This document shows positions 16,942-25,665 of a stretch of DNA of 64,000 nt, one piece after another. The notes beneath the pieces were generated by a model, which was not told the DNA's origin, made no database searches, and worked only from the letters and a program-made list of their open reading frames with translations. Both the position numbers and the translations under genes were made by a program. Source of the stretch: UBA5066 sp046331465 (GTDB lineage Bacteria > Acidobacteriota > Thermoanaerobaculia > UBA5066). The number at the start of each line of letters is the position of its first letter. Position 1 is the stretch's first letter. The stretch is taken from assembly GCA_046331465.1 (NCBI GenBank), contig JAXLQV010000002.1, positions 1 through 64,000 on the forward strand. Direction: 5' to 3'.

Positions 16942-17726
16942 GGGGGGGCCGCTTCCGGATCCGCGAGCTGAAGGACCCGAGGGAATTCCTGGCGGCGTCG
17001 TACGTGGCGAAGGCGGCCTGGGGCTTCCCCGACCTGATGGTGCCGCCCCCTCCGGACATGATCACCGCGACGCACGCCGGGGGGATGACCGCCGGCGCGT
17101 TCGAGGGAGACCGGCTCCTCGGATTCGTCCACGCCGTCCCGCGGACGAACCTGGACCGGCCGGCCCTCCACTCTCACCTCCTCGCCGTCCACCCCGAGGC
17201 GCACCGCCGCGGCCTCTCCGTCCTCCTGAAGCTGTTCCAGCGCGAGTGGTGCCTCGCGCGCGGCATCGGCCTGGTCACCTGGACCTACGACCCGTTCATG
17301 CTCCGGAACGCCCGCCTGAACCTCGTGCGCCTCGGCGCGGTCGTCCCGGCCTACCTCCCGAACTTCTACGGGCCGGTCGGCGGGATCTACGGCGAGCTGC
17401 CGAGCGACCGTTTCGAGGCGCACTGGCGGCTCGGGAGCCCGTCCGTCGTCCGCGCGGCCCGCGGGGAGAAGCCCGCGACGACGGCGGACGATGCGGCCCT
17501 CCTCCCGGTCGTCCGCCGGGGGAGCCCGCCGCCTTCGGGCCGCGTCCTGCTCCCGTTCCCGGCGCGCTTCCCGGAGGTCTTCCGCGACGACCCCGCCGCG
17601 GGAATCGCCGCGCGGCGCCGGTTCGGCCGCACGTCGGCCGCGCTCTTCGCCGACGGCTGGGAGGCCGTCTCCGTCACCGAGCGCGACGGGGGGCCGGCCT
17701 ACGTCCTCGAGCGGCGCGCGGAGTAG
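16938..17726 (+). CDS. GNAT-family N-acyltransferase (COG3375-like), probable D-amino-acid N-succinyltransferase
   Basis: A 262-residue protein with a single GNAT domain in its first half: strand LLGFVHAVPRTN, then the acyl-CoA pyrophosphate loop HPEAHRRGLSVLLKL and WTYDPFMLRNARLNLVRLGAVVPAYLPNFYG, the latter characteristic of COG3375. In known racemase cassettes the GNAT succinylates D-amino acids before racemisation. The C-terminal third is variable and of unknown function. Coupled to the M20 gene by a GTGA overlap. Acyl donor and substrate are inferred from context. Confidence 0.85.
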   Translation: MRGGRFRIRELKDPREFLAASYVAKAAWGFPDLMVPPPPDMITATHAGGMTAGAFEGDRLLGFVHAVPRTNLDRPALHSHLLAVHPEAHRRGLSVLLKLFQREWCLARGIGLVTWTYDPFMLRNARLNLVRLGAVVPAYLPNFYGPVGGIYGELPSDRFEAHWRLGSPSVVRAARGEKPATTADDAALLPVVRRGSPPPSGRVLLPFPARFPEVFRDDPAAGIAARRRFGRTSAALFADGWEAVSVTERDGGPAYVLERRAE

Positions 17727-17760
17727 CATCGCGCCGAGATCCCGAACGAAAGGACACGCC

Positions 17761-18036
17761 GTGAAGAGAATCTCCGCCGCACTCGCCGTCCTCGCCCTCG
17801 CCGCCGCGCCCGCGTTCGCCGCCGACAAGACCTACCAGGTGACCGGGCCGGTCGTCTCGGTGACCGACGCCGTGATCGTCGTCGACAAGGCCGGCGAGAA
17901 GTTCGAGATCGCCCGCACGAAGGACACGAAGGTGACGGGCGAGCTGAAGGTCGGGACGAAGGTCACGGTCAAGTACACGATGACCGCCGCCTCGATCGAG
18001 GCCAAGGAAGAGAAGGCCCCGGCGAAGAAGAAGTAG
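17761..18036 (+). CDS. Small exported protein of unknown function
   Basis: Exported 91-residue protein. GTG start behind AAAGGA (7-base spacing); signal peptide KRISAALAVLALAAAPAFA cleaved before ADKTYQVTG. The mature part is about 70 residues, a predicted all-beta OB-like unit with repeated V-T-V patterns and a Lys-rich tail (EEKAPAKKK). Similar small 'TYQVTGPVVSV' proteins look like periplasmic DUF5666-type beta domains, but this is not certain. It follows the GNAT gene by 34 bases and may be cotranscribed. Confidence 0.75.
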   Translation: MKRISAALAVLALAAAPAFAADKTYQVTGPVVSVTDAVIVVDKAGEKFEIARTKDTKVTGELKVGTKVTVKYTMTAASIEAKEEKAPAKKK

Positions 18037-18086
18037 CCCCGGCGCGGGCTCGGAAGGCCGTCCCGCCGACGCGACGGGGCGGCCTC

Positions 18087-19613
18087 CTACAGCGCCTCCT
18101 CCAGGCGGTCGCAGAGCGTCGCGAGGACCGTCAGCCGGGCGGCCTTCTTGTCGGTCGCCGAGACGAGGGTCCACGGGGCGTCGTGGGTCGAGGTGCGCGA
18201 GACCATCTCGTCGATCGCGGTCTCGTAGGCGTCCCACTTCTCGCGGTTCCGCCAGTCCTCGTCGGTGATCTTGTGCTTCTTCCACTCGACCTGCTCGCGC
18301 TCGCGGAAGCGGCGGAGCTGCTCGTCGGGCGAGATGTGGAGCCAGAGCTTCGACAGGGCGATCCCCGACTCGACGAGCTGGGCCTCGAAGTCGTTGATCT
18401 CGAGGTACGCCCGCTTCCACTCCTCCTCCTTCGCGAAGCCCTCGACCCGCTCGACGAGGACGCGCCCGTACCAGGAGCGGTCGTAGATCGTGAACGTGCC
18501 GCCGGGCGGGACGTGGCGCCAGAAGCGCCAGAGGTAGTGGTGCGCGCGCTCCTCGTCGGTCGGCGCGGCGATCGGGATGACCCGGTAGAGGCGCGCGTCG
18601 AGCGCCCAGGTGACCCGCCGGATCGCGCCCCCCTTGCCGGCCGCGTCCGAGCCCTCGAAGACGACGACGCTCGAGACGCCCTTCCTCTTCCCTTCCCAGG
18701 CGAGCTTCGAGAGCCGCTCCTGCAGCCGCGGCAGCTCCTTCTTGTACTCGTCCTCGGAGACGGTCCGCCCGAGGTCGATCGTGGAGAGGATGCCCGGGGA
18801 GGCGGCGGCGACCTTCGCGGGCTTCGTCGCCTTCGGCGCCTTCTTCGGCGGCGCCGCGGCGGCCGCCGCCTTCTCCGCCGCCTTCCTCTCCTCCGCCGCC
18901 TTCACGGTCGCGAGCCGCGCCTCGAGCGCCTCGACGAGGGCCCGCCCGACGGCGAGGTCGCGCCAGCGGTCGTCGGCGGCCTCGACGATCGTCCAGGGGG
19001 TGTCGGCCGTGTCGGTCATCCGGAGCGCGCGCTCGGCGACCGAGACGAAGCGGTCGTAGTGGCCGAAGTGCTTCCAGTCGAGGCGCGTGACCTTGAAGCG
19101 CGTCTCGGGGTCCTTCTCGAATTTCCTCAGCCGCTTCTTCTGGGCGTCCTTCGAGAGGTGGAACCAGCACTTCACGAGGAGCGCGCCGTCCTTCGCGAGC
19201 TCCTTCTCGAAGAAGGAGACGCGCGCGAGCTCCGCGTCGAAGCGCGCGCCGCCGATCTTCCCGGTCGTCCGCTTCAGGACCGGCTCGGTGTACCAGGAGC
19301 CGAAGAAGATCCCGATCCGCCCGCGGGCGGGAAGGGTGCGCCAGAAGCGCCACGCCGCGGGGCGGTCGCGCTCCTCGTCGGTCCGTGGGCCGAAGACGTT
19401 CGTCTCGACGCCGCGCGGGTCGAGCCACTCGAGGAGGCTGTTGACCGTGTCTCCCTTGCCGGAGCCGTCCGCCCCGGCGATGACGACGATCACGGGGACC
19501 TTCGTCGACCGGAGCGCGAACTGCGCGGCGAGGAGGCGCGCGCGGATCGCGGGAAGCTCCGCGGCGTACTCTTCCTTCGAGAGCTTCTTCCCGAGCTCGG
19601 CCGTCTCGAACAC
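18087..19613 (-). CDS. Two-domain polyphosphate kinase 2 (polyphosphate:AMP phosphotransferase, PAP type)
   Basis: Cytosolic enzyme of about 508 residues that phosphorylates nucleotides with polyphosphate; two-domain PPK2 proteins typically convert AMP to ADP. Domain 1 (about 1-240) has the P-loop GADGSGKGDT and domain 2 (about 295-508) EGSDAAGKGGA, each with an RxDxxxWxFW-like lid block (AAWRFWRTLP and YLWRFWRHVP). A Lys/Ala-rich linker of about 45 residues joins them. Domain 2 carries the full DRSWYGRVLVERVEG motif; domain 1 has the degenerate GSWYTEPVLKR, as usual for this class. The GTG start sits five bases after GGAGG. It precedes no obvious partner gene. Confidence 0.93.
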   Translation of the reverse strand: MFETAELGKKLSKEEYAAELPAIRARLLAAQFALRSTKVPVIVVIAGADGSGKGDTVNSLLEWLDPRGVETNVFGPRTDEERDRPAAWRFWRTLPARGRIGIFFGSWYTEPVLKRTTGKIGGARFDAELARVSFFEKELAKDGALLVKCWFHLSKDAQKKRLRKFEKDPETRFKVTRLDWKHFGHYDRFVSVAERALRMTDTADTPWTIVEAADDRWRDLAVGRALVEALEARLATVKAAEERKAAEKAAAAAAPPKKAPKATKPAKVAAASPGILSTIDLGRTVSEDEYKKELPRLQERLSKLAWEGKRKGVSSVVVFEGSDAAGKGGAIRRVTWALDARLYRVIPIAAPTDEERAHHYLWRFWRHVPPGGTFTIYDRSWYGRVLVERVEGFAKEEEWKRAYLEINDFEAQLVESGIALSKLWLHISPDEQLRRFREREQVEWKKHKITDEDWRNREKWDAYETAIDEMVSRTSTHDAPWTLVSATDKKAARLTVLATLCDRLEEAL

Positions 19614-19717
19614 GAACCCCTCCCGGCCGGCCGTCCCGCGGGTGGGATGCGCGAGGGAAGGAGAGGAGGCGCGGCGCCGCTGAAGAGTTGGCGTCGCCCT
19701 GGAGAGCCCCGGGAGCG

Positions 19718-20800
19718 TCAGGCCTTTGCGAGCTCCATTTTGAGCTTCTCGGCCTGGAAATGGGCGACGAGCGGGTCGATCAGCTCGTCGAGCCGCCCGT
19801 CCAGGACCTCGGCGAGGCGGTGGGAGGTGAACCCGATCCGGTGGTCGGTGACCCGGGACTGGGGGAAGTTGTAGGTCCGGATCTTCTCGGACCGGTCCCC
19901 GGAGCCGACCATCTTCTTCCGGTCGGCGGCGTAGGCCGCCTCCTGCCGCTCCCGCTCGACCTCGAAGAGGCGGGCGCGGAGGACCCGCATCGCCTTCGCC
20001 TTGTTCTTGATCTGCGACCGCTCGTCCTGGCACTGGACGACGGTGTTCGTCGGGAGGTGGGTGATCCGGACGGCGGAATAGGTCGTGTTGACCCCCTGCC
20101 CGCCCGGTCCGGAGGCGCAGAAGAGGTCGAGACGGAGGTCCTTCTCGGCGATCTCGAGCTCGACCTCCTCGGCCTCGGGGAGGACCGCCACGGTCGCGGC
20201 CGAGGTGTGGATGCGCCCCTGGGACTCCGTCTCCGGGACCCGCTGGACGCGGTGGACGCCCCCCTCGTACTTCAGCCGCGAGAAGGCGCCGTCGCCCTCG
20301 ACGATGGCCTGGACTTCCTTGATGCCGCCGCGCCCTCCCGACTCGGAGCGGTCGATGACCTCGACGCGCCAGCCGCGCCCCTCGGCGTAGCGGACGTACA
20401 TCCGGAAGAGCTCCTCCGCGAAGAGGGCGGCCTCGTCGCCGCCCGTCCCGGCGCGGATCTCGAGGACGACGTTCTTGCCGTCGTTCGGGTCCTTCGGGAG
20501 GAGGAGGATCCGGATCTCCTCCTGGATCGCCTCGACGCGCCCCTTCAGCCCGTCGGCCTCGGCCTGGGCCATCTCGCGCAGCTCGTCGCCCGCGGGGAGC
20601 GTGTCGAGCATCTCGCGGGCGCCGGCGAGCTCGTCCTGCGCCTTGCGCAGCTCGCGCACCTTCTCGACGACCGGGGCGATCTCCCGCATCGCGCGGTGGA
20701 TCTTCGTCGACTCCAGATGGTCGGAGACGACGTCCGGGCTCCCGAGGCGCTCCTCGAGCGACGCGTAGCGTCTCTCGATCTCGGCGAGCTTCTCGAGCAT
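19718..20800 (-). CDS. prfA: Peptide chain release factor 1
   Basis: Terminates translation at UAA/UAG. Full-length at 360 residues. The stop-codon-reading tripeptide is PET in RVPETESQGRIHTSA (PxT form) and the catalytic GGQ is in SGPGGQGVNTTYSAVR, the Gln being the target of PrmC. The segment DLFCASGPGGQGVNTT differs slightly from the usual SGAGGQHVN (Pro for Ala and Gly for His), an unusual detail. It follows rpmE by 44 bases, an arrangement shared by many bacteria. Confidence 0.97.
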   Translation of the reverse strand: MLEKLAEIERRYASLEERLGSPDVVSDHLESTKIHRAMREIAPVVEKVRELRKAQDELAGAREMLDTLPAGDELREMAQAEADGLKGRVEAIQEEIRILLLPKDPNDGKNVVLEIRAGTGGDEAALFAEELFRMYVRYAEGRGWRVEVIDRSESGGRGGIKEVQAIVEGDGAFSRLKYEGGVHRVQRVPETESQGRIHTSAATVAVLPEAEEVELEIAEKDLRLDLFCASGPGGQGVNTTYSAVRITHLPTNTVVQCQDERSQIKNKAKAMRVLRARLFEVERERQEAAYAADRKKMVGSGDRSEKIRTYNFPQSRVTDHRIGFTSHRLAEVLDGRLDELIDPLVAHFQAEKLKMELAKA

Positions 20801-20844
20801 CCGTCGGTTCCCGGGTCAGGAGGGGAAGGGGAGGACCCGCCTCC

Positions 20845-21087
20845 TCAGCTGTTCGGCGTGGCGGCCGCGGCGGCCGCGACGGCCTTGTCCGACTTGGCGT
20901 AGCGCTTCTGGAAGCGCTCGACGCGGCCGGCCGTGTCGATCAGCTTGGCCTTGCCGGTGAAGAAGGGGTGGCAGTTCGAGCAGATCTCCAGCCGCAGCTC
21001 CTTCATCGTGCTCCCGGTCTTCCAGGTCGCACCGCAGGAGCAGTGGACGCTGACTTCCTGGTACTGGGGGTGGATCTTCTCCTTCAC
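20845..21087 (-). CDS. rpmE: 50S ribosomal protein L31, zinc-binding type
   Basis: An 80-residue ribosomal protein. The start is GTG (VKEKIHPQYQEVSVHCSCG), seven bases after a strong AAGGAG. The four zinc ligands are kept (CSC and later CSNC in LEICSNCHPFFTGK), so this is the zinc-containing C+ form. The C-terminus is extended by an Ala-rich tail (KAVAAAAAATPNS). First gene before prfA; a hairpin lies in its leader. Confidence 0.95.
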   Translation of the reverse strand: MKEKIHPQYQEVSVHCSCGATWKTGSTMKELRLEICSNCHPFFTGKAKLIDTAGRVERFQKRYAKSDKAVAAAAAATPNS

Positions 21088-21104
21088 GGGCGGACTCCTT
21101 CTTC

Positions 21105-21127
21105 GCCCGGCCGCATGTGAGCCGGGC
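21105..21127 (-). promoter_or_regulatory. Leader hairpin upstream of rpmE
   Basis: Perfect 7-bp stem (GCCCGGC/GCCGGGC, 9-base loop) located 18 bases before the rpmE start codon, just upstream of its Shine-Dalgarno. It could be an autoregulatory binding site for L31, as ribosomal protein leaders often are, but no test is possible from sequence. Confidence 0.35.
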
Positions 21128-21193
21128 CGGAACCGGGGAAGATACCACACCCTCCTGCCGGACCGGCGCGGCCGGGGTCTAAACTCGAAAGTC

Positions 21194-22849
21194 GTGCTCG
21201 TCCTCACGATCCACACCCCCGGGGAGCCGGCCGGGCGGTTTCGCGTCGACCGGCCCTCCCTGAACCTGGGGCGCTCCTCCACGAACGACGTCTTCCTCGC
21301 CGACAGGACCCTCTCGCGGGTCCACGCCCGCCTCGACCAGAAGCCCGAGGGGCTCGTCCTGACCGACCTCGGCTCGAGGAACGGCACCCAGCTGAACGGC
21401 GCGCGGATCGTCGAGCCGACCGTCGTCCGGGCGGGGGACCGGATCGTCCTCGGCGAGACGACGATCGACGTTTTCGAGGAGGTCCTCACCGGGACGCGGG
21501 TCGTCATCGACGCGCCGGAGGACCGGCTCGACCGGACGATGATCTCGACGGCGGACGTCCTCGCGACGTTCCGGCGGCCCGCGGCGCGCGAGGTGACCGA
21601 CGCCGCGGAGCTGAAGCGGCTCGCGATGTCGCTCCAGATCCTGAACGAGGTCTCCCTCGCCCTCCTCACCGACATCCCCGTCTCGGAGCTGTCGAACCTC
21701 ATCCTCGAGAAGCTCTTCTCCTACCTCGAGCCCGACCGCGGCCTCCTGATGCTCCGCGACGGCCAGGGTGAGCTGCGGCCCGAGGCGTTCCGCTTCGCCG
21801 ACGGGATCGACCCGTCCGACATCCGCCTCTCGCGGACGCTCGTCGACGCGGTCACGGGGCAGCAGCGCGGCGTCCTGATGATCGACACCGCCACCGACGC
21901 GAAGATCGGGACGGCCGAGTCGATCCGCCTCCAGGGGATCACGTCCTGCCTCGCCGCGCCGCTCCTCGTCGACGAGAAGGTCATCGGCCTCGTCTATCTC
22001 GAGGCGCGTCTCGGCCGGAAGAGCTTCACCGAGGAGGACCTCAGGCTCCTGACGTCGCTCGCGAACACCGCGGCGATCAAGATCCAGAACACGAAGCTCC
22101 AGGAGGCCGCCGCGGCCAAGCTGCGGATCGAGCGCGAGATGGCTCTCGCGTGGGACGTCCAGCGGCGCCTCTTCCCCGAAGAGGCGCCGGACCTGCCGCA
22201 CTCCGAGCTCTTCGGGCGGACGCTCCCGTCGCGGACGGTCTCGGGCGACTACTACGACTTCTTCCTGAGGAACGACGGGACGGTCGACATCGTCGTGGCA
22301 GACGTCTGCGGCAAGGGGATGGCGGCGTCGATCCTCGCCGCGTCGGTCCAGTCGGCCTTCCAGGCCTGGGCGGCCGAGAACTTCCCGCCCGACCGCGTCT
22401 GCGCGCGGCTCAACGACCTCGTCCACCGCCGGACGAGCCCGGAGAAGTTCGTCACCTTCATCGCCGCGCTCTACGACCCGGAGTCGGGCTCCGTCGTCTA
22501 CGCGAACGCCGGGCACAACCCGGGGATCGTCCTCCGGGGCGCGGGAGGGCACGAGCTCCTGCCGGCGCAGGGGCCGCCGCTCGGCCTCTTCCCGGGTCGG
22601 CGATACGGGTCGGCGGCGCTCACGCTGGCTCCCGGAGACCTCCTCGTCCTCTACACGGACGGCGTGACCGAGGCGGCGAACCCCGACGACGAGGAGTTCG
22701 GCCTCGACCGGCTCGTCGCGCTCGCGCGAAGCGTCGCGGACCGCCCGCTCGCGGAGGTCGAGAAGGCGATCGGCGAGGGGCTCGCGGCGTTCGCCTGCGG
22801 CGTCCCGTTCCACGACGACCGGACGATCGTCCTCCTCCGGCGGCTGTAG
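21194..22849 (+). CDS. FHA-GAF-PP2C serine phosphatase (SpoIIE/RsbU-like)
   Basis: Signalling protein of about 551 residues. FHA domain (about 5-90) with the phosphothreonine-binding GRSSTND, LSRVHARL and LGSRNGTQLNG motifs; GAF domain (about 150-300); short helical linker EREMALAWDVQRRLFPEEAP typical of PP2C-SpoIIE proteins; PP2C phosphatase (about 340-551) with SGDYYDFF, VADVCGKGMAAS, YANAGHNPG, LYTDGVTEA and a terminal DDRTIVLL. It probably dephosphorylates an anti-sigma-factor antagonist in response to a phosphoprotein and a small ligand; partners are not nearby. GTG start is a judgement; other in-frame starts are weak. Confidence 0.9.
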   Translation: MLVLTIHTPGEPAGRFRVDRPSLNLGRSSTNDVFLADRTLSRVHARLDQKPEGLVLTDLGSRNGTQLNGARIVEPTVVRAGDRIVLGETTIDVFEEVLTGTRVVIDAPEDRLDRTMISTADVLATFRRPAAREVTDAAELKRLAMSLQILNEVSLALLTDIPVSELSNLILEKLFSYLEPDRGLLMLRDGQGELRPEAFRFADGIDPSDIRLSRTLVDAVTGQQRGVLMIDTATDAKIGTAESIRLQGITSCLAAPLLVDEKVIGLVYLEARLGRKSFTEEDLRLLTSLANTAAIKIQNTKLQEAAAAKLRIEREMALAWDVQRRLFPEEAPDLPHSELFGRTLPSRTVSGDYYDFFLRNDGTVDIVVADVCGKGMAASILAASVQSAFQAWAAENFPPDRVCARLNDLVHRRTSPEKFVTFIAALYDPESGSVVYANAGHNPGIVLRGAGGHELLPAQGPPLGLFPGRRYGSAALTLAPGDLLVLYTDGVTEAANPDDEEFGLDRLVALARSVADRPLAEVEKAIGEGLAAFACGVPFHDDRTIVLLRRL

Positions 22850-22936
22850 GCGGCCGCCGGGTCGCGCGCGCCTCGTTCCGACGCGCGAAGCGCCGACTCA
22901 CCGCGCGGGGTGGGAGGCGCCGCAGGCGCCGCGGGA

Positions 22937-22956
22937 GGACCCGGCGGTCCGGGTCC
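22937..22956. terminator. GC hairpin between convergent genes
   Basis: Stem GGACCCGG/CCGGGTCC with a 4-base loop in the gap between the phosphatase and the M14 peptidase genes, whose 3' ends face each other. No T-run, so Rho-independent activity is uncertain; a run of C follows on the plus strand. Confidence 0.4.
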
Positions 22957-22968
22957 CCCCGATCCGCC

Positions 22969-25665
22969 TCAGTTCGAGGCGAGCGACGGCCCGAGGAGGA
23001 CGGCGTTCAGGAAGACGGTCTCCGAGCCGAGCCAGACGCCGCGGAAGACGGGGTCGGCCCCGAAGCTGACGACGCGTCCGCGCCCGAACTCCTCGACCTG
23101 GACGACGGCGGCGCCCTTCCAGCGCTCGAGCGCCTCCTTCCAGCCGAAGCCGGAGAGGAGCGGCTCGTCCGGCGCCACCGTGACGACGTTCGCCTTCGCC
23201 TCGGCGAGGCGCTGCGGCGGATCGCCGTCGAGGACGAGGAAGGCGGGCGATCCGCCGAGGCCGAAGAGGAGCGGGTGGTCGGGCATCCCCTGCGTCCGGA
23301 GGGCGGCGCCGGGAACCGGGAGCGCCCTCCGCGCGAGGTCGTTCTCGAGGGCCGCCTCGGGGCTCGGCGGCGGCGGCTCGGGCGGCGTCGGCTTCGGGGC
23401 TGCGGCGTCCGGTGAGCCGTGCGCGGGCGCGTCTCCCGGCGGGGGCGGCGGCTCCCACGCGGTCACCTTCGAGAGGGAGAGGGGCTTCTCCCGGAGCGCC
23501 GCGGCGCCGCCGCGGACGGCGACGACGACCCCGCCGCCGTCGACGAAACGACGGATCGCCTCGGCCGTCTTCTCGGCGAGGAGGGCGCGCTGGAAGCGGG
23601 CGTTCCCGTGAGGGACGACGAGGGCCGTGACGCCGTCGAAGCCGTCGTCCCCGAGCGAGCCGACGCGCCGGACCGTGGGACGGACGCCGAGGCCGGTCTC
23701 GAGCGCCCGCCGAAGGAACGCGATTCCGGAGGGGTCGGTCCCGTCGCCCGCGAGCAGGACGACGCGGGGCGCCTTCACGGGAAGGAGCGTCGCCGACCCG
23801 AGCGAGGGGCCCTCGACGGTGGCGGCGGTGTCGAGGGGCCTGGGGCGCGCCCCGGCGTCCGCGGCGACGCGCGCCACGAGCGCCGCGAGGTCGGGAACCC
23901 CGCCGTTCCCGTCCCGCCTGACGACGAAGGATCCCGCCGGGATCGGGCCGGCGGCGTTCCGGGCGGCCTTCGTGGTGACGGAGACCCTCACGCCGGCGGC
24001 GGCGAGCGTGGCGCCGGCGCGCCGGCTCGCGGAGTCGTCTCCGGGGAGGATCCAGCCGTGGCGGCCGCCCTCCACGGAAGCGGCCTCCTCGGCCTTCCAC
24101 GGGGCCAGGGCGCCCGCGAGCGGTCCGTCCCCGGGCAGGGTGCTGGCCGTCAGCCCGAAGGCGATGGGGAGGCTCCAGGCGGTCACGTCGAAGAAGCGCT
24201 CGTCCTCCTCGACGAGGAGGCGGCGGCGCTCCTCCTGGAGGAAGCGGGGCGCGAGGGCCGCCTGCGACTCGAGGACGACCTCGGCGAAGCGCCCCTGCGG
24301 CTGGGCGGTCTCGACGACGAGCGAGCCGGCGGGGAGGGTCTCCCCCTTCGCCGGCACGTTCGCGACGGGGCGCGTCGTGACCTTCACCTCGACGTCCTGC
24401 AGGGCGAGGAGCGCGGCGAGCGAGGCGAGGCGGGTCCGGTCCTGGCCGGCGGGGACGACGAAGATGCGCCGGCCCGCCTCGAGGCTGCCGCGGAAGAAGC
24501 GCTCGTAGTCGGCGAGGAGGCGGGCGCGGTTCGCGGCGGCCGTCCGGAGCGTGGCGCGGAGGGCCGTCCAGTGCTTGAGGGCCCGCTCCTTGAGCGTGAC
24601 GACGACGCCGTCCTTCCGGCGGTGCGCGAGCCCGCCCTTGCCCCCGACCTCGTAGGTCATCCCGACCATTCCGCGGAAGCTGGGCCAGGAGTCGCCGTAG
24701 GCTGGGTAGAAGAGGTCGTAGACCTCCCGGCTGAACCAGCTCCAGCCGCGGGCGTCGAACGCCTCGGCGTTCGCGCGGCCGAACTCCTCGATCCACCTCC
24801 GCGCCGCCTCGGGGACGCGCGGGTGGACCGGCTCGGCGGGCGGCGGAAAGAAGTAGCTCTGCTCCGGCCCCATCTCGTGGAGGTCGACGTAGACCTGCGG
24901 AGGGAGGGCGCGGAGGGCGGCGATCCGGGCGCGCGTCTCCGGCTGCGTTCCCCAGGCCCAGTCGCGGTTCAGGTCGACGCCGAAGTGGTTCCCGCGGCCG
25001 GCGGGCCAGGGCGGGTCGTTCTCGAGGGCGTGCGGGTCCGGGTCGGGCTCGTCTCCCGCGACCGAGCGCCAGTACCCGACGTGCCGCTCGTGCCCGTCGG
25101 GGTTCACGCAGGGGTCGACGACGACGACGAGGGAGGAGAGGAGCTCCTCGATCCCCGGCTCGCGCGAGGCCGCGAGCGTGTAGAGGAGGGCGGCGCAGGC
25201 CTCGGGGCCGGCGGGCTCGTTCCCGTGGACGCCGCAGGCGACCCAGACGACCGCGGGCGAGCGCTCGACGACGGAGCGGGCCGCCTCCCTCGACGTCGCG
25301 CGGGGGGCGGCGAGGCTCTTCAGGCCGGAGGCGATCGCGTCGAGCCGGACGAGGTTCCCGGGGGTCGAGACGGCGACGCGGAGGAGCTCGCGTCCCTCGG
25401 GGGTCGTTCCGTAGGTCGCGACGGAGACCCGGGGCGAGGCGGCCTCGAGGGCCCGCGCGTAGCGGGCGAGGGCGTCGTGCGGCGTCAGGGCGTCGCCGAT
25501 CCGGTGGCCGAGGACCGCGCTCGGCGGGGGGACCTTCGGGTCGCGCTCGGCCTCGGAGAGGACGGGTCCGGAAGGGATGCCGCGCTCGGAGAAGACCGGG
25601 TCGTCCGGCGCGGCGCCGAGGGCGGCCGGGGCGAGGGCGAGCAGGCCCGCGAGGACGAGCTTCAC
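22969..25665 (-). CDS. Exported M14 zinc carboxypeptidase with C-terminal GATase1-like domain
   Basis: An 898-residue exported enzyme (signal KLVLAGLLALAPAALGA). The M14 domain covers about residues 60-380: zinc ligands HGNE in ACGVHGNEPAG and His in YVDLHEMGPEQ, substrate Arg in GVDLNRDWAWG, and catalytic Glu in MTYEVGGKGG. The rest (about 420-898) is Ala/Leu-rich and has stretches like a flavodoxin/GATase fold (VVLLAGDGTDPSGIAFL and VTALVVPHGNARF), as in other large M14-GATase proteins. Last gene of a kinase-regulator-peptidase operon, coupled to the regulator by GTGA, so its expression is probably tied to that two-component system. Likely degrades peptides outside the cytoplasm. Confidence 0.9.
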   Translation of the reverse strand: MKLVLAGLLALAPAALGAAPDDPVFSERGIPSGPVLSEAERDPKVPPPSAVLGHRIGDALTPHDALARYARALEAASPRVSVATYGTTPEGRELLRVAVSTPGNLVRLDAIASGLKSLAAPRATSREAARSVVERSPAVVWVACGVHGNEPAGPEACAALLYTLAASREPGIEELLSSLVVVVDPCVNPDGHERHVGYWRSVAGDEPDPDPHALENDPPWPAGRGNHFGVDLNRDWAWGTQPETRARIAALRALPPQVYVDLHEMGPEQSYFFPPPAEPVHPRVPEAARRWIEEFGRANAEAFDARGWSWFSREVYDLFYPAYGDSWPSFRGMVGMTYEVGGKGGLAHRRKDGVVVTLKERALKHWTALRATLRTAAANRARLLADYERFFRGSLEAGRRIFVVPAGQDRTRLASLAALLALQDVEVKVTTRPVANVPAKGETLPAGSLVVETAQPQGRFAEVVLESQAALAPRFLQEERRRLLVEEDERFFDVTAWSLPIAFGLTASTLPGDGPLAGALAPWKAEEAASVEGGRHGWILPGDDSASRRAGATLAAAGVRVSVTTKAARNAAGPIPAGSFVVRRDGNGGVPDLAALVARVAADAGARPRPLDTAATVEGPSLGSATLLPVKAPRVVLLAGDGTDPSGIAFLRRALETGLGVRPTVRRVGSLGDDGFDGVTALVVPHGNARFQRALLAEKTAEAIRRFVDGGGVVVAVRGGAAALREKPLSLSKVTAWEPPPPPGDAPAHGSPDAAAPKPTPPEPPPPSPEAALENDLARRALPVPGAALRTQGMPDHPLLFGLGGSPAFLVLDGDPPQRLAEAKANVVTVAPDEPLLSGFGWKEALERWKGAAVVQVEEFGRGRVVSFGADPVFRGVWLGSETVFLNAVLLGPSLASN

